DNA from: Temnothorax longispinosus
Lineage: Eukaryota > Arthropoda > Insecta > Hymenoptera > Formicidae
Length of the DNA: 64,000 bases
NCBI RefSeq assembly: GCF_030848805.1
Contig: NC_092361.1
Span: 9,195,928-9,259,927, forward strand
Direction of reading: 5' to 3'
In this document: positions 53,593 to 64,000 of the stretch, one piece after another
Layout: the number at the start of each line of letters is the position of its first letter
Numbering within the stretch: the stretch's first letter is position 1
Position numbers and translations under genes: made by a program
The notes under the pieces: model-generated
The model's database searches: none
Seen by the model: the letters and a program-made list of their open reading frames with translations, nothing else
Told to the model about the DNA's origin: nothing

Positions 53593-54913
53593 ATGGATAG
53601 TTTCAAACACTTTCAAATCCAAAAGTTTGACGGAAAGAATTTCCAATTATGGAAATATCAAATGGAGATAATATTCCGATCAGAGAAGTACATGTTCGAG
53701 ATTTATCACCGGAACGACACAACGCCCATTGGAAGATGCACAATTACAAGCCGCATGGGATCAACTAAATGCAAAAGGAATTTTGCTGATATCCTCTAGG
53801 ATGGAATACGATCAGCTGCAAACGGTTGTAAGTTGCAAAACAGCACCGGAAATGTGGAATCGCTTAAAAACCATACATGAACAGAAGGCAGTAGTAAACA
53901 AATTGCAACTCAAACAACAATTTTTTAACTATAAAATGTCAGAAACTGATATAGTTGCTCAACACTTGAGTAAAATTGATTCCCTAGCTCAGGCACTCGG
54001 TGATATAGGAGAGCAGATCACAGAAGTGGACAAAATAGCGAAAGCACTTCGAAGTTTATCTATGAAATACAATGGTTTTATTACAGCGTGGGATTCTTAT
54101 GATGAAGGCAAGCAGACGTATGATAATTTAGTTGCGCGACTGTTAAAAGAAGAAAAGCGTCTAAGCGAATTAGAAGATATGGCGGTAGCGTTTGCATCGC
54201 TAAATACAGGGAAGAACTCGAAGAACAAAGATAAAAAAAGAAATAGTCAGAAAGGAAAAGTATTTGATAAGAGAAATATAGAATGTTACTATTGCAATAA
54301 AAAGGCCATTACAAATCGGAGTGTCGGAAGAGGCAAGACACCAGCTGGAGATAATAAACAAAAACATCAAGTACTGGTTGTTGAGCAGAGGAATGTAACT
54401 GCAGTCATCAATGAAGACGATTGGCTAGGAGACAGCGCCGCATCGAAGCATATGTCCTTCAGAAGAGATTGGTTCACCACGTTTCAAGAAAACAACGATG
54501 GAGCTACTACGTCAGTCCAAATTGGGGATAATACTCACATTGAAGTGGAAGGTTATGGCTCTGTTGAAGTCCTGGCATTAGTCAACGGTGAATGGGAGCC
54601 ACGGACAATTGAAAACATCTTGTATATACCAAAGTTAAGAAAGAACTTATTTTCTGTGGGCGCCACGACAAGTAAGAATTTAAAGGTTATTTTTCTTAAG
54701 GACCCAATGGAAGTTTATAGTAATAGATTAGTAGCTGTAAGTATCAAGCAGTCAAATCAATGTTATAAAATGTTATTTAAAACTACAAGCAATATAGAAG
54801 CAAATGTATCAATTTCAAACTCTATTATGTTATGGCACGAAAGACTTGGTCACCCAAATTTTCAGACAATGAAGAAACTAGCAGACAATGGATTACTTCC
54901 GGCGTGGAATTAA
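53593..54913 (+). pseudogene. gag: Copia element 2: gag, protease and pre-integrase
   Basis: Starts at the ATG at 53593 (MDSFKHFQIQKFDGKNFQLW), changes frame near 53730, then runs open to 54913. Gag UBN2-type sequence (SRMEYDQLQTVVSCKTAPEMW, LPSMKY-like RSLSMKYNGF) is followed by a damaged zinc knuckle (CYYCNKK, second half lost near 54300). Then comes the protease DWLGDSAASKHM (54420-54455) and LWHERLGHPNF of the pre-integrase domain (54832-54864). The frame is lost after 54900. Confidence 0.83.
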
Positions 54914-56211
54914 GACGACAGAAGGATTGTTTTGCGAAACATGCCAGTACGCAAAACTGCATCGTTTACCCTTTAAAAGAAATCTAGAAGAAAGAGCCTC
55001 AAAGCCCGGAGAATATATACATATAGATTTATGTGGCAAGATGTCTCATTCTTCAGTCAGCGGAGCTTATTATTTTATTTTATTCAAAGATGATTGTACC
55101 TCTTATCGGATTGCAAGATTTATCAAACATAAAAGTGATGCTTTCTTAAAGTTTTGTGAGATCCAGAAATTAATTGAAAAACAAAGGCAATTATTTTAAA
55201 AGAATCAGAAGCGATAGAGGTCTGGAGTTTGACAACAAACAATTCAAACAACACTGCAAGAAACACGGAATCATCCAAGAATATAGTGCTCTATATACTG
55301 CAGAGCAAAATGGAAAGATCGAACGAGAAAATAGGACGATAGTAGAAGGAGCTCGTAGTATGCTACTTGCAACTAATCTACAGCCAGGTTTATGGGCTGA
55401 GGCAGTCAACACAAGTATTTACCTATTGAATCGACGTTCTCGTGAACTGGATAAGAAAATACCCTATGAATTATAGACGAAGAAAACGGTTGTCTTGAAG
55501 CATCTCAGAAGATTTGGTTTCGAATGCTACATTCACGTTCAGAAGCAGTTTAGATCAAAGTTCGAGAGTAAATCGAAAAAGATGATACTAGTGGGATACG
55601 ATAATAATAGCCCAAATTATAGAGTAATGAATCCGAAGAGCCGACAAATAACAATAACGAGAGATGTCATCTTCAACGAAAAAGGCAGCAGCAATTCACA
55701 AACTGAAGAATATAAGCATGCAGTACTTTCGATCAAAGACATAGAACATCAAGAAGTTTTGGACAATGCAGACATTGATCCGGCAGAAGAAGACAATAAT
55801 CAAAATGTTCGCGATAATCCAGATAACACTAACAAGAATGAAAATCCAATAGAAGGCCAGCGAATATTATGTGATAGAAGCAAGATTCAACCACCAGCAC
55901 AATACGATGAATATCAATTAGCGTGCGCAGCTATTGTAACTGAAGAACCGCAGACATATGATGAAGCGATGTCAACCAACGAAGCTGAGCATTGGCGTCA
56001 GGCAATGGTAGAGAAAATGGATTCTCTTTTATTTAATAGAACTTGGTTACTGGTCCCGCTACCAAAAGGTCGTAAAGTACTAGACTGTAAGTGGGTATAT
56101 AAGATTAAACGCAAAACGGATGGTTCAATTGAAAGGTATAAAGCTCGATTATGTGCAAGAGGTTTCTTACAAGTAAAAAGTATAGATTTTCATGATACTT
56201 CTCATCCGTGA
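54888..56211 (+). pseudogene. pol: Copia element 2: integrase and start of reverse transcriptase
   Basis: Three frames in succession. Integrase: CETCQYAKLHRLPF (zinc-binding Cys pair), YIHIDLCGKM (first Asp), IRSDRGLEFDNKQF (second Asp) and ALYTAEQNGKIERENRT (catalytic Glu, about 55285-55335). Then a linker and RT start, WRQAMVEKMDSLLFNRTWLL and LDCKWVYKIKRK, to a stop at 56211. Breaks near 54900, 55185 and 55476. Confidence 0.83.
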
Positions 56212-56792
56212 TAAGATATGATTCGATAGAGTATTATTAGCGATAGCTACGATATATAATATGGATATACAACAATTTGATGTAAAATCTGCCTTTCTGC
56301 ACGAAGAGTTAACCGAGGAAATATTCATGAAACAGCCGGAAGGTTTTAACACAAATCCTAATCTATGTTGTAAATTATATAAGAGTATATATGGACTTAA
56401 ACAATTGTCACGCGTCGGTAGAATGATAAATTTAAAGAATTCTTGAAGTTTTTTAATTTTAGTCAGTTAGAATCCGATAAATGTGTTTTCTTAGCAATTA
56501 TCAAGGGAGAAGTAGTATTTCTCGCACTTTACGTTGACGATGGTCTTGTTCTATGCAAAAGGACAGAAATTATTAATGATATACTATTAGCACTTGATTC
56601 AGAGTTTAATATCACACGAAGTAACCCAGATTGTTTTGTTGGCCTAGAAATTAAAAAAGATCGCAAAAAAGAAGAAACTTTTATTTGTCAGAGTAGTTAC
56701 ATTACTAGATTATTACAGAAGTTTCACATGGATGAATGTAAATTAGTTACAACGCCAGCAGAATCAAACATAATGTTAAGTATCAACGATTG
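56212..56792 (+). pseudogene. pol: Copia element 2: reverse transcriptase, part before BEL insertion
   Basis: MDIQQFDVKSAFLHEELTEE (first catalytic Asp), LYKSIYGLKQ and LALYVDDGLVL with the catalytic YVDD pair (about 56530-56562), then FHMDECKLVTTPAE. The frame changes near 56440. The gene is cut after INDC at 56792 by the BEL element and resumes at 62956. Confidence 0.83.
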
Positions 56793-57071
56793 TGTTAAGG
56801 ACTCGGATTGGTTGGTATATCAAAGAGTAGACGTAAATTATTTTAAGCAATTTATTGTGACACAACTCGAAAAAACGGATTATACACGACTCGCCGTATT
56901 GGCTTGCTGAACCGAACTGAACTCGTCGCATGAGCGACCTCCTCATATACTCTATAAAACCTAGAGAGTTATAATAACTAAAAGTTTACTATGTCCCTAG
57001 GGAAAAGCTTACTGTAGCTCACTCTATCGACAAGAAAGAAAATCAAATACGAAGCGGGAAAGTACTCAACA
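56793..57071 (-). repeat. BEL LTR (3' LTR of the element)
   Basis: 279 bp, TGTTAAGGACTCGG...ACTCAACA. A purine run (AAGGTGGGAGGA on the minus strand, 57072-57083) adjoins it as polypurine tract. Confidence 0.88.
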
Positions 57072-57161
57072 TCCTCCCACCTTGAGTTGAGAACTGGGAG
57101 CAACTCAAAACACAAATAAAATTGATCAGAAAAAAAAACAAAAAGAACATTGCACTAAATT

Positions 57162-58812
57162 TTATAAGTCCAGTTTGTTTGGCGCGTTTACTCGTCGTCC
57201 ACTTCTGGTACGTTCCAATTTTGCTTGAACTTCTGATGACGTATCTTCCTTATCGGATTCATCGGCTTCTTCAATCTTCGAAGGAGAAGGTTGATCTTCA
57301 GGAAAAGAATTCTCCTCAGATGATTCTTTAGTTTCGTTCGCCGACTTATTCAACGCCTCCATTTCGCCCGGAGTCGAAATCTCTAACAGATATAATCGCT
57401 GAACAGGACGAACAAGTTCTCCATTTGCAGTTTTAACTCGCACTACTCGTACTTCGCCATCCCTGCCTGGAATGATCTCGATGACCCGTCCCAAGGACCA
57501 ATCTAGGCGCTTCTGACTTTCGTTTCCTATAAGAACGACATCTCCTATTTTTATCTTGATTTTATTGTTACTAGAGTAGCTCACTCTTGACAATTGCCCT
57601 AGATATTCCGACCGGAATCGACAGCGTAAGTCTGCTCGAAGCTTATTCTGACGATAGCGTAGTCTCGCCTTCAGGTTGCTTTCTTCAATCTGATCCAGAT
57701 CCGGTAATCCACTTTCTTGTACATCCTGAATAAACATCGACGGAGTTAATGGGGCCAGCTGACCAGAATCCTCAGACAGGTTAGTGATGGGGCGCGAGTT
57801 TACAATAGCCTCACAGTCACAAAGCGTTGTGTATAGCTCATCTGACGTAGGGCAGACTCGTCCCAAGACCTTTTGCAGTATCTCCTTGACTGAGCGTACT
57901 AGTCTCTTTCACCATCCGCCTTACCATGCAGCGGAGGGTGGATTAAAACGCCACTCTTATTTTCTTTACGGCGCTATATTCGGTGATTTTTTTTCAATTA
58001 ATTCCACGTAACAGATTGCCTGTCCCGGTGAAGTCAGTGCCATTGTCGCTAAACATAACTGACGGTCTTCCTCTGCGTGCAACAAATCGTCGAAAAGCCT
58101 CCAGAAACGCCTCAGTCGAGAGTGAAGTGATCAGCTCGAGGTGGACCGCTCGATAAACCGCACACGTGTACAGACAAATCCATGCCTTCTGACCGCCTTT
58201 TAAATACAATGGGCCAGCACAATCGACTCCTGATACTTCGAATGCAGCAGCGTCTCTTGTTCGTTCCTCTGGAAGGATTGACGGTGATGCCTCAATTCTC
58301 TTGGCATTGTATCGTTTGCATATTATACACTTGGAGAGAACGGACCGAATTGCTCGTCGACTAGATAATATCCATACTTGTTCTCTCAGGCTACTCATTA
58401 CTATCTGCATGCCGGCGTGATGAAGCTCTTCGTGTTTATGTTGGATCAGTTTTCTGACCAGAGGATGCCGTGGTTCTAGGACTATGGGGTAACGGAAACC
58501 AAACTGATCTTCTCTATTGGAGATTAGAGTTTTCAAGCAAATAACTCCAGACTTATCCTTAAACGCCTTCAGACAACTGATTCTTGAGTCCTCGACACCT
58601 TCGAAAGACTTTTCTTGAGATAAATGCATCAGTGTTAATTCAGCTTGACTGAGTTCTTTTACCGACAAAACCTTGGATAGATGACAAATGCAATTTCTTC
58701 GGCATTTTGTGACAAAACGAAGGATCCAGGCCATCACGCGCAGAATTTTTGTGTATTTGGAAGATCCCTTAAGATACCAATAATCTTCTTCTGTCTTACA
58801 AGTATTCTTCAT
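57162..58812 (-). pseudogene. pol: BEL integrase
   Basis: Minus-strand frames 58812-57994 and 57866-57162 with a decayed stretch between. H2C2 zinc finger: HKHEELHHAGMQ and CIICKRYNAK. Catalytic Asp residues: SGVDCAGPLYL and MFSDNGTDF. The Glu region lies in the damaged stretch (about 57905-57960), which has stops at Trp positions. The C-terminal module has VGDVVLIGNE-like IGDVVLIGNESQKRLDWSLG and a charged tail rich in Ser/Glu. Confidence 0.82.
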
Positions 58813-59085
58813 TGCGAGTTCGTGCTAGATAGATGCCTCGGACTTCTTTATCTTGATCGCGGACTTTTTAATTTCTCTATCGACTTCTGACTCGTCTACG
58901 GTATATTCAGCTGAGGGCCATTGATCTCAAGATTTCTTTAACTATTCCGGGCCCTCCCACCAACGGGATTCGAGGAGCTGCTTCGCACTACATCTTCGTG
59001 AAGGTAGGTCAGCAGGATTCATTGTTCCGGGTACGTGATGCCATTGCTCAGGTTCTGTAAGCTGACGAATTTCTTGTATTCGGTT

Positions 59086-60509
59086 CTATATAAAAGTGGC
59101 CCATTGCTTATTTCGTTTAATCCAGGACAAAACCGTAGAGGAATCACTCCAATAAAATTTCTCCGGCTGCTCTCCTTCCAGAACGTCCGAGGAGGAATCC
59201 ATTAGCCTCACACCAATTGTGGCTGCAAGAAGCTCCAGTCTATTTATGGTCGATTTTTCCAATGGAGCTACCCTCGCTTTCGCCTCGATGAGTTGCACCT
59301 TGACTCCTTTTGAGGTCTCGGTCCGAGCAAAGAGAACTGCTGCATAGGCATCTTGGCTGGCATCGACAAAAACGTGTAAGGACGTCGAGCACTCTCTCAA
59401 CTCATCTCCAAAAATTCATCGGGGTATATGTAACTTTTTTAGGAGCTTTAATTGTTGGTGCCACTCTCGGAAAATGTCTTCGATCTTCTTATTCACCTCC
59501 GTATCCCAATCCAAGTCCGTAGACCAGAGTTTCTGCAATAGTAATTTTGGGCGCAGCAGTACCGGACACGCTAGACCGATCGGATCGAATATCTTTTGCG
59601 CGGCTGACAAAATGCTTCTTTTCGTTACCTATTCAGGTAGAGGTTCCTCCAACGCAGCCTTTGTCAGCGATAAGGTATCCTGGCCTCTATTCCACGTAAG
59701 CCCGAGTACTGACGAGCTGTCCCGGATTAGCGTCGGATCGGAGTATTCCCAACCTCTCAGAAGGAAACCGCCGGCAGACATTGCATCAGTAGCTCCCTCC
59801 ATGAACAGCTGCAATTCCTCGTTGGAGTCGACACTCGTCACACAGTTGTCCACGTAGAACGACTTCTGAAGTTTCCTGACGATGGCACGCTGTTCATCTG
59901 TAGTCGCTTGTTGTAGTGCTCGCTCCAGAAGCAGTTTTCAATAGTAGCACCCAACAAAAAGGGACTGCTAGACACTTCAAACACGACTCTACAGTGTCGG
60001 TAGACCATTATTTTCGTCGGATCTTCTTTACTCCACCATAGAAACCGGAGCACATTTCGTTCCTTGGGCGACACACTAATCTGAAGGAAAGCTCTTTTAA
60101 TGTCAGAGATAATCCCAATCCTTCTTTCTCGGAACCGTAGTAACATTGTCGAGATTAGTTCAATGAGATTTGGTCCAACTTCCAGACATTGATTCAGTGA
60201 AGGCGAGTCTATCCCTCGTGCTGAAGCATCGAAGACTGGTCTCAGACGCGTCGTACTATTCTCTTTTAATACGTGTCTGTGAGGTAGATAATAGCCGCTG
60301 TCATTTACTTTTGGAAGAGGCACTTGTTCGATGATTCCCTCAGCTGTCCATTCTTCAAGTACTCGACAGTAGTCTTCGAAGAAGTTGTCCGATTTCAATC
60401 TTCTAGTATTAATTTCCAGTCTCTTGATTGCCATTTCTTTGTTATCCGAAAGAGAAGGATGATTCTCCTTCCATGGCAGGAACACTTCATATCGTCCGGA
60501 ATTATTCAC
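59086..60509 (-). pseudogene. pol: BEL reverse transcriptase and RNase H
   Basis: RT begins in NNSGRYEVFLPWKENHPSL. It has YYLPHRHVLKE, RPVFDASARG, GIISDIKRAFLQISV (first Asp), FLLGATIEN and, after a frame change near 59850, a VDNCVTSVDS form of the active site (the YVDD-type pair with Asn, usual in BEL). A stop near 59627 is followed by the linker KIFDPIGLACPVLLRPK (59610-59416) and RNase H (59400-59086) with VFVDASQDAYAAVLF, NRLELLAA and YWSDSSTVLSWI. Confidence 0.82.
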
Positions 60510-60649
60510 CGTAACCGTTTGGCGGAAGTAATCTTTTACTTGTTTTAGATAAGCCTCTTTAGTTTTCGTTTAGACTGGATTGGTAATACCTAATACATCC
60601 AGTCTCCACAGATCCGAAACCTTTGCATCCCGGGTAAACATAGAGACTG

Positions 60650-61418
60650 TCAATAGCTGGCTGGATCGACACGAGAGGTCTTTTCTTGCAAATTCTTGCC
60701 TATGACGGTCCATCCAAGACGAGTTTTGATCGCTGTTGCTCCACATTCAATTTCTTGTAGCTTGCCTGTTAAAAGCTTGCCTGCAATGTTCGCTCCAATG
60801 AGAATAGAGATGGGTTCGTTTGCTTGACCGACATCTGTCAGTCGTATTCCTTTGTGAGATAACTCTTGAACCCAAGGACCTCTTCTTATACCGGGGATGT
60901 CTTGACAAATGGTCTCCTGACCCAAGACTACAAAATTACAAGCATACGAGCCGTCCAAGCTGTTGAGTCGAATACGGTAACCTTTGTGCTGCTGGGGTTT
61001 AGTTTTTACACCTCCAAAGAGTAGATGAACTATATTATATTGTCCGACTTCCTCACAATCCAACTCCTTGGCTGTTTGATCAAGAACATACGATCGATGT
61101 GATCCTGTATCCAATACGGCTCGTACGACACGCTCCTTTTCTTGATTTCGCATTTTCACACGAAGAGTTTGGAGAAAAATCTCTGTACTCAGCGAAAGAT
61201 TCGCCAGACTACTTTCCTCTTGTTTTTTGGTCGGTTCTCGGATTTTTCTTCGTCGATCCCTCAGCAGTTATTCCTCGGCACAGGAGTAGAACGTGTCGCT
61301 TGCTGCACCAGGCACACTTGATATAGTATCTACAGAATCTACGGCCATGTCCTGTTTTCAAGCAATTGAAACATGCGTTTTTTTGTTTAACGATGTCTTG
61401 TCTTTTTTCCAGAGACAT
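60650..61418 (-). pseudogene. pol: BEL nucleocapsid zinc module and aspartic protease
   Basis: 61418-61209 has CFNCLKTGHGRRFC followed by CAWCSKRHVLLLC, the double zinc knuckle of BEL Gag. The next frame (61159-60650) carries the protease RAVLDTGSHRSYVL (active-site DTG at about 61105-61115) and GANIAGKLLTG. They are separated by a frame change near 61200. Confidence 0.8.
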
Positions 61419-61576
61419 CTTTCTCGCCCTTTCATATTGCGAACTGTCATGTTTCTCATTGCAGAAGATGCATTCTAATACTTTGCTTTCTTTCGTCGCG
61501 AGGAGTGCGGAAGCCGTAGCAATTTCTTTATTGGATTCAGCCTTTTGCTTCTTTTTTAATGCTGACTACTCTTGCT

Positions 61577-62582
61577 TTAAACCAAATCCACTAACTGCCA
61601 TTGCGATTCTTTCTTCGTTTTCCACTTCCGCTTATGTAGAAAGGCCATTAAGTTTGTCAGTCGATCTTTCGGAGTAATAACGACGGGCACAGCCGAAGCA
61701 CTGTCACCTAATTCTCTCGGCGCAATCTGAGTATGCCTTTGCCACGCTTGCAGCAAATCTTCGGGTAACGAGGACTCCACCAATGGATACAGCATCGCTG
61801 CGCATGTATCGGTCGTCACACCGAGTGACTTGAGAGATCTGATGTGTGTCTCTAATTTATCATAGACACTGGCTAATGACACTTTTCCCTTCGGCGTTAT
61901 CGCGTTATTCAATACTAATTTCAGTAATTTACGCACGTAAACTTCGACCAACAATTCGTTTTTCCCGAATCTACTTTTTAGGCTAGCGATTACCTTGTCA
62001 TAATTGTCAGCTGTCGGTGGGTAACTGTTCACTAATTCACTGGCTCTCGTATCGGGCACCATCGCTTGGAGCAGATATTGGAATTTATCTTCTTTGGTTA
62101 CGGTTATTTCTTCATGTATATTTTTGAACTGGCTCCAAAATTGTAGCCATGCATTCTCTTACGTCACCGTTGAATTTCTTTAATTCGATCTTAAGTAACT
62201 TGAACGCGCGTATGTTCTCATGCAAAGGCAGATTGCTGTGTCGGTAATCTCGTACCTGCATCGGTGGCATTGTGTTACGTCGCTGCGACTCTTCCTCTAT
62301 TCTTGCGACCTCTACTTTCGCATGTTGATACTTCTTCCGATACTCGTCGGCGTGCTGCACCTGTTGATCCATCTCTTGCTCTGACGAATCTTCAACGGCC
62401 ATTAGCTCGAACATCTTTTGGTTCAATTCTTCCATCTCACTCGCTTTTTCCCGTAGCAAAGCAAAATTTGCTTGTATTTCTGATATCTGCGGGCTTTCTT
62501 GTGCGAGTTCAGCTTGTAGAGTCGTGAGTATTTGCGTAAAGGCACCACGCGTCACGCCTCGCGTCTTTTTGATGCGATCCAT
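61577..62582 (-). pseudogene. gag: BEL gag
   Basis: The ATG at 62582 starts MDRIKKTRGVTRGAFTQ. A coiled-coil region (QANFALLREKASEMEELNQKM) and the DUF1759-type entry LLKIELKKFNGDVRE follow. The frame changes near 62120-62150 and continues as PDTRASELVNSYPPTADNYDK, ASLKSRFGKNELL and LESLGV-like RSLKSLGVTTDTCAAMLYPL down to 61577. Confidence 0.8.
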
Positions 62583-62676
62583 TGTCCGTCACGATACACA
62601 ATTTTTTGATACACGTACTTTTCTTCTGTTCTATTTACCGCTACAACCAACGAAAGTCCTGTCACGGTCGCCAGTA
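62583..62676 (-). other. BEL leader with primer-binding site
   Basis: On the minus strand TACTGGCGACCGTGACAGGAC follows the LTR by two bases (62676-62656); the TGG start fits a tRNA primer-binding site. The tRNA is not assigned. Confidence 0.55.
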
Positions 62677-62955
62677 TGTTAAGGACTCGGGTTGGTTGGT
62701 ATATCGAAGAATAGACGTAAATTATTTTAAGTAATTTATTGTGACACAACTCGAAAGAACGGATTATACATGACTCGCCGTATTGGCTTGCTGAACCGAA
62801 CTGAACTCGTCGCACGAGCGACCTCCTCATATACTCTATAAAACCTAGAGAGTTATAATAACTAAAAGTTCACTATGTCCCTAGGGAAAAGCTTACTGTA
62901 GCTCACTCTATCGACAAGAAAGAAAATTAAATACGAAGCGGGAAAATACTCAACA
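62677..62955 (-). repeat. BEL LTR (5' LTR of the element)
   Basis: 279 bp, same length as 56793-57071 with about 10 substitutions, followed by ATTG. Confidence 0.88.
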
Positions 62956-63210
62956 ATTGTCCGTCCACAGAGTTAGAAAAACAAGAAATTCATAAAATTC
63001 CATATCGCGAATTAGTAGTTAGTCTAATGTTTGTTGCGATTGTTTTACGACCTGATATAATGTTCGCAGTTAGTCAAGCCAGTCGATTTTTGAATAATCC
63101 AGATACAAAGCATTGGCAAGTAGCTAAACGAATTTTGCGTTATTTACACGGAACTAAGGAATTAGGAATAATATATAGCGGAAACTCTGATACTCTTAAA
63201 ATGTATTCTG
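62956..63210 (+). pseudogene. pol: Copia element 2: end of reverse transcriptase after BEL insertion
   Basis: CPSTELEKQEIHKIPYRELV (62959-63018), then FVAIVLRPDIMFAVSQASRF and WQVAKRILRYLHGTKELGI, the thumb/connection region typical of Copia. It runs into the MITE at 63211. Confidence 0.83.
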
Positions 63211-63362
63211 GGTAGCGATCATGTAACTTTTTCCTTAGAGCGGAAACGTGAAAAGTGAAAAGTTTCATGTAACTATCTCTTTCTATTGGTGTTAAATAGA
63301 AAAAGATAAACTTTTCACTTTTCACGTTTCCGTCCCAGAGGAAAATATACATGATCAATCCC
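63211..63362. mobile_element. 152-bp palindromic MITE in Copia RNase H
   Basis: GATCATGTAACTTTTTCC and, inverted, GATCATGTATATTTTCC ends, with AAACGTGAAAAGTGAAAAGTTT pairing to AAACTTTTCACTTTTCACGTTT inside. It is flanked by CTG (63208-63210 and 63363-63365). The Copia frame reads on across it. The transposase family is not assigned. Confidence 0.7.
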
Positions 63363-63840
63363 CTGATGCAGATTTTGCGAACAATAAGGATACCCGCAGA
63401 TCAACATCTGGTTATATTAGCATTCTAGCAGGTGGTACGATTACGTGGTCCTCTCGACAGCAAAAATGTGTTGCTCGTTCTACTACAGAAGCGAAGTATA
63501 TTGCTGCTTCTGATGCAGCACAAGAGATAGTATGGCTACATACCTTACTCCAAGAACTAACTACAAAGACATTACCACCTACATAATTACATATAGACAA
63601 TCAAAGCCCTATAAAACTAACGAAAAACATTGAGTTTCATAAATTAACCAAGCACATTTTGATATTAAGTATCATTATATACGCGAATGCATTGAAGGTA
63701 ATATATTAGAACCAGTATATGTTCAGTCAAATGAGCAGTTAGCTGATTTCCTTACAAAACCGTTTTCAAAAAGAAAGTTTTCGAATAATCTAAGTTCTTT
63801 AATCTTTTAGTTTTTTTAATAATCTAAGTTAAGTAAACTT
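63363..63840 (+). pseudogene. pol: Copia element 2: RNase H and C-terminus
   Basis: DADFANNKDTRRSTSGYISI, TITWSSRQQKCVARSTTEAKY (RNase H acidic residues), LHIDNQSPIKLTKN and, after frame changes, VQSNEQLADFLTKPFSKRKF, the usual Copia ending. One stop follows LPPT near 63585. No 3' LTR follows; sequence of a different element begins by about 63870. Confidence 0.82.
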
Positions 63841-63872
63841 TTAGTGAGGGTTTACGACGTATTTTCAGCAAG

Positions 63873-64000
63873 TATGGCTTGAGTACCCTATATACTGTCC
63901 CTAAAAAATTAGACGCACTAATTAAAAAAGGGAAGGGCAAGTTGGAGAGTGGGAAATGCACTGGCGTTGTCTACAAACTGGATTGTTCAGACTGCAATGC
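63873..64000 (+). pseudogene. Penelope-like element fragment, start of GIY-YIG domain (partial)
   Basis: One open frame to the window end: LDALIKKGKGKLESGKCTG followed by VVYKLDCSDCNA. The VVYKxxCxxC module precedes the GIY-YIG endonuclease in Penelope-like retroelements. It is cut by the end of the window, so the diagnostic YVGQT motif is not seen. Confidence 0.5.

Larger units (their letters stand above)
56793..62955 (-). mobile_element. BEL/Pao LTR retrotransposon inserted in Copia RT
   Basis: 6163 bp with 279-bp LTRs (56793-57071 and 62677-62955) and a 4-bp target duplication ATTG (56789-56792 and 62956-62959). Genes are on the minus strand in the order gag, protease, RT, RNase H, integrase. 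The two LTRs differ at about 10 positions by eye. Several frameshifts and stops make it defective. The Copia reading is continuous across it. Confidence 0.9.

Overview
The window looks like insect nuclear DNA, most probably from an ant or another hymenopteran (inference from element families and AT-rich intergenic DNA; not proven). I see no convincing intact host gene, rRNA or tRNA. Nearly everything recognisable is a transposable element or an endogenised virus-like element, much of it nested.

Region 1 (about 1-21.1 kb) is one decayed Polinton/Maverick (adintovirus-like) element. It carries, in order, a protein-primed family B DNA polymerase with a large internal deletion (170-2849, +); a coiled-coil protein, a conserved protein of unknown role and an FtsK/A32-type packaging ATPase (3292-5654, -); a small conserved ORF, a PLA2-domain/adenain-protease ORF, a penton-like minor capsid ORF and a major capsid ORF (5739-9225, +); then the last codons of the major capsid gene (19194-19281), a conserved small gene (19498-20031) and a spliced gene (20320-21129). 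No integrase or terminal repeat is visible, so the left end probably lies outside the window.

The capsid gene is split by a 9.97-kb errantivirus-type Gypsy retrotransposon (9226-19193, minus orientation, 4-bp target duplication) with gag, protease, RT-RNase H, integrase and a broken env. Its pol gene is in turn interrupted by a 1.33-kb foldback DNA element (13302-14635, 7-bp target duplication). This makes a three-level nest.

Region 2 (21.1-38.8 kb) holds tandem repeats, LTR fragments, a palindromic TTAA MITE inside an LTR, an eroded gene with a zinc-binding module and a peptidase C19-like C-terminus (25462-26883, -), and an almost intact 5.1-kb LINE (27383-32501, -) with a 17-bp target duplication and one visible premature stop.

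Region 3 (38.8-53.4 kb) is an old, heavily mutated Copia element split by one or two LTR insertions, followed by AT-rich DNA, small inverted-repeat elements, a 5'-truncated relative of the LINE (49102-49909), and a cluster of palindrome-bearing repeats at 52-53 kb.

Region 4 (53.4-64 kb) is a second Copia element (+). Its RT is split by a complete BEL/Pao element (56793-62955, minus) and its RNase H by a 152-bp MITE. A Penelope-like GIY-YIG fragment begins at the right edge.

None of the coding units looks fully functional except possibly the small Polinton ORFs (5739-8134 and 19498-20031), which are open but belong to a dead element. The LINE is the youngest-looking element. The density of nested insertions on both strands resembles heterochromatin or a piRNA-cluster-like trap, which is a hypothesis only.
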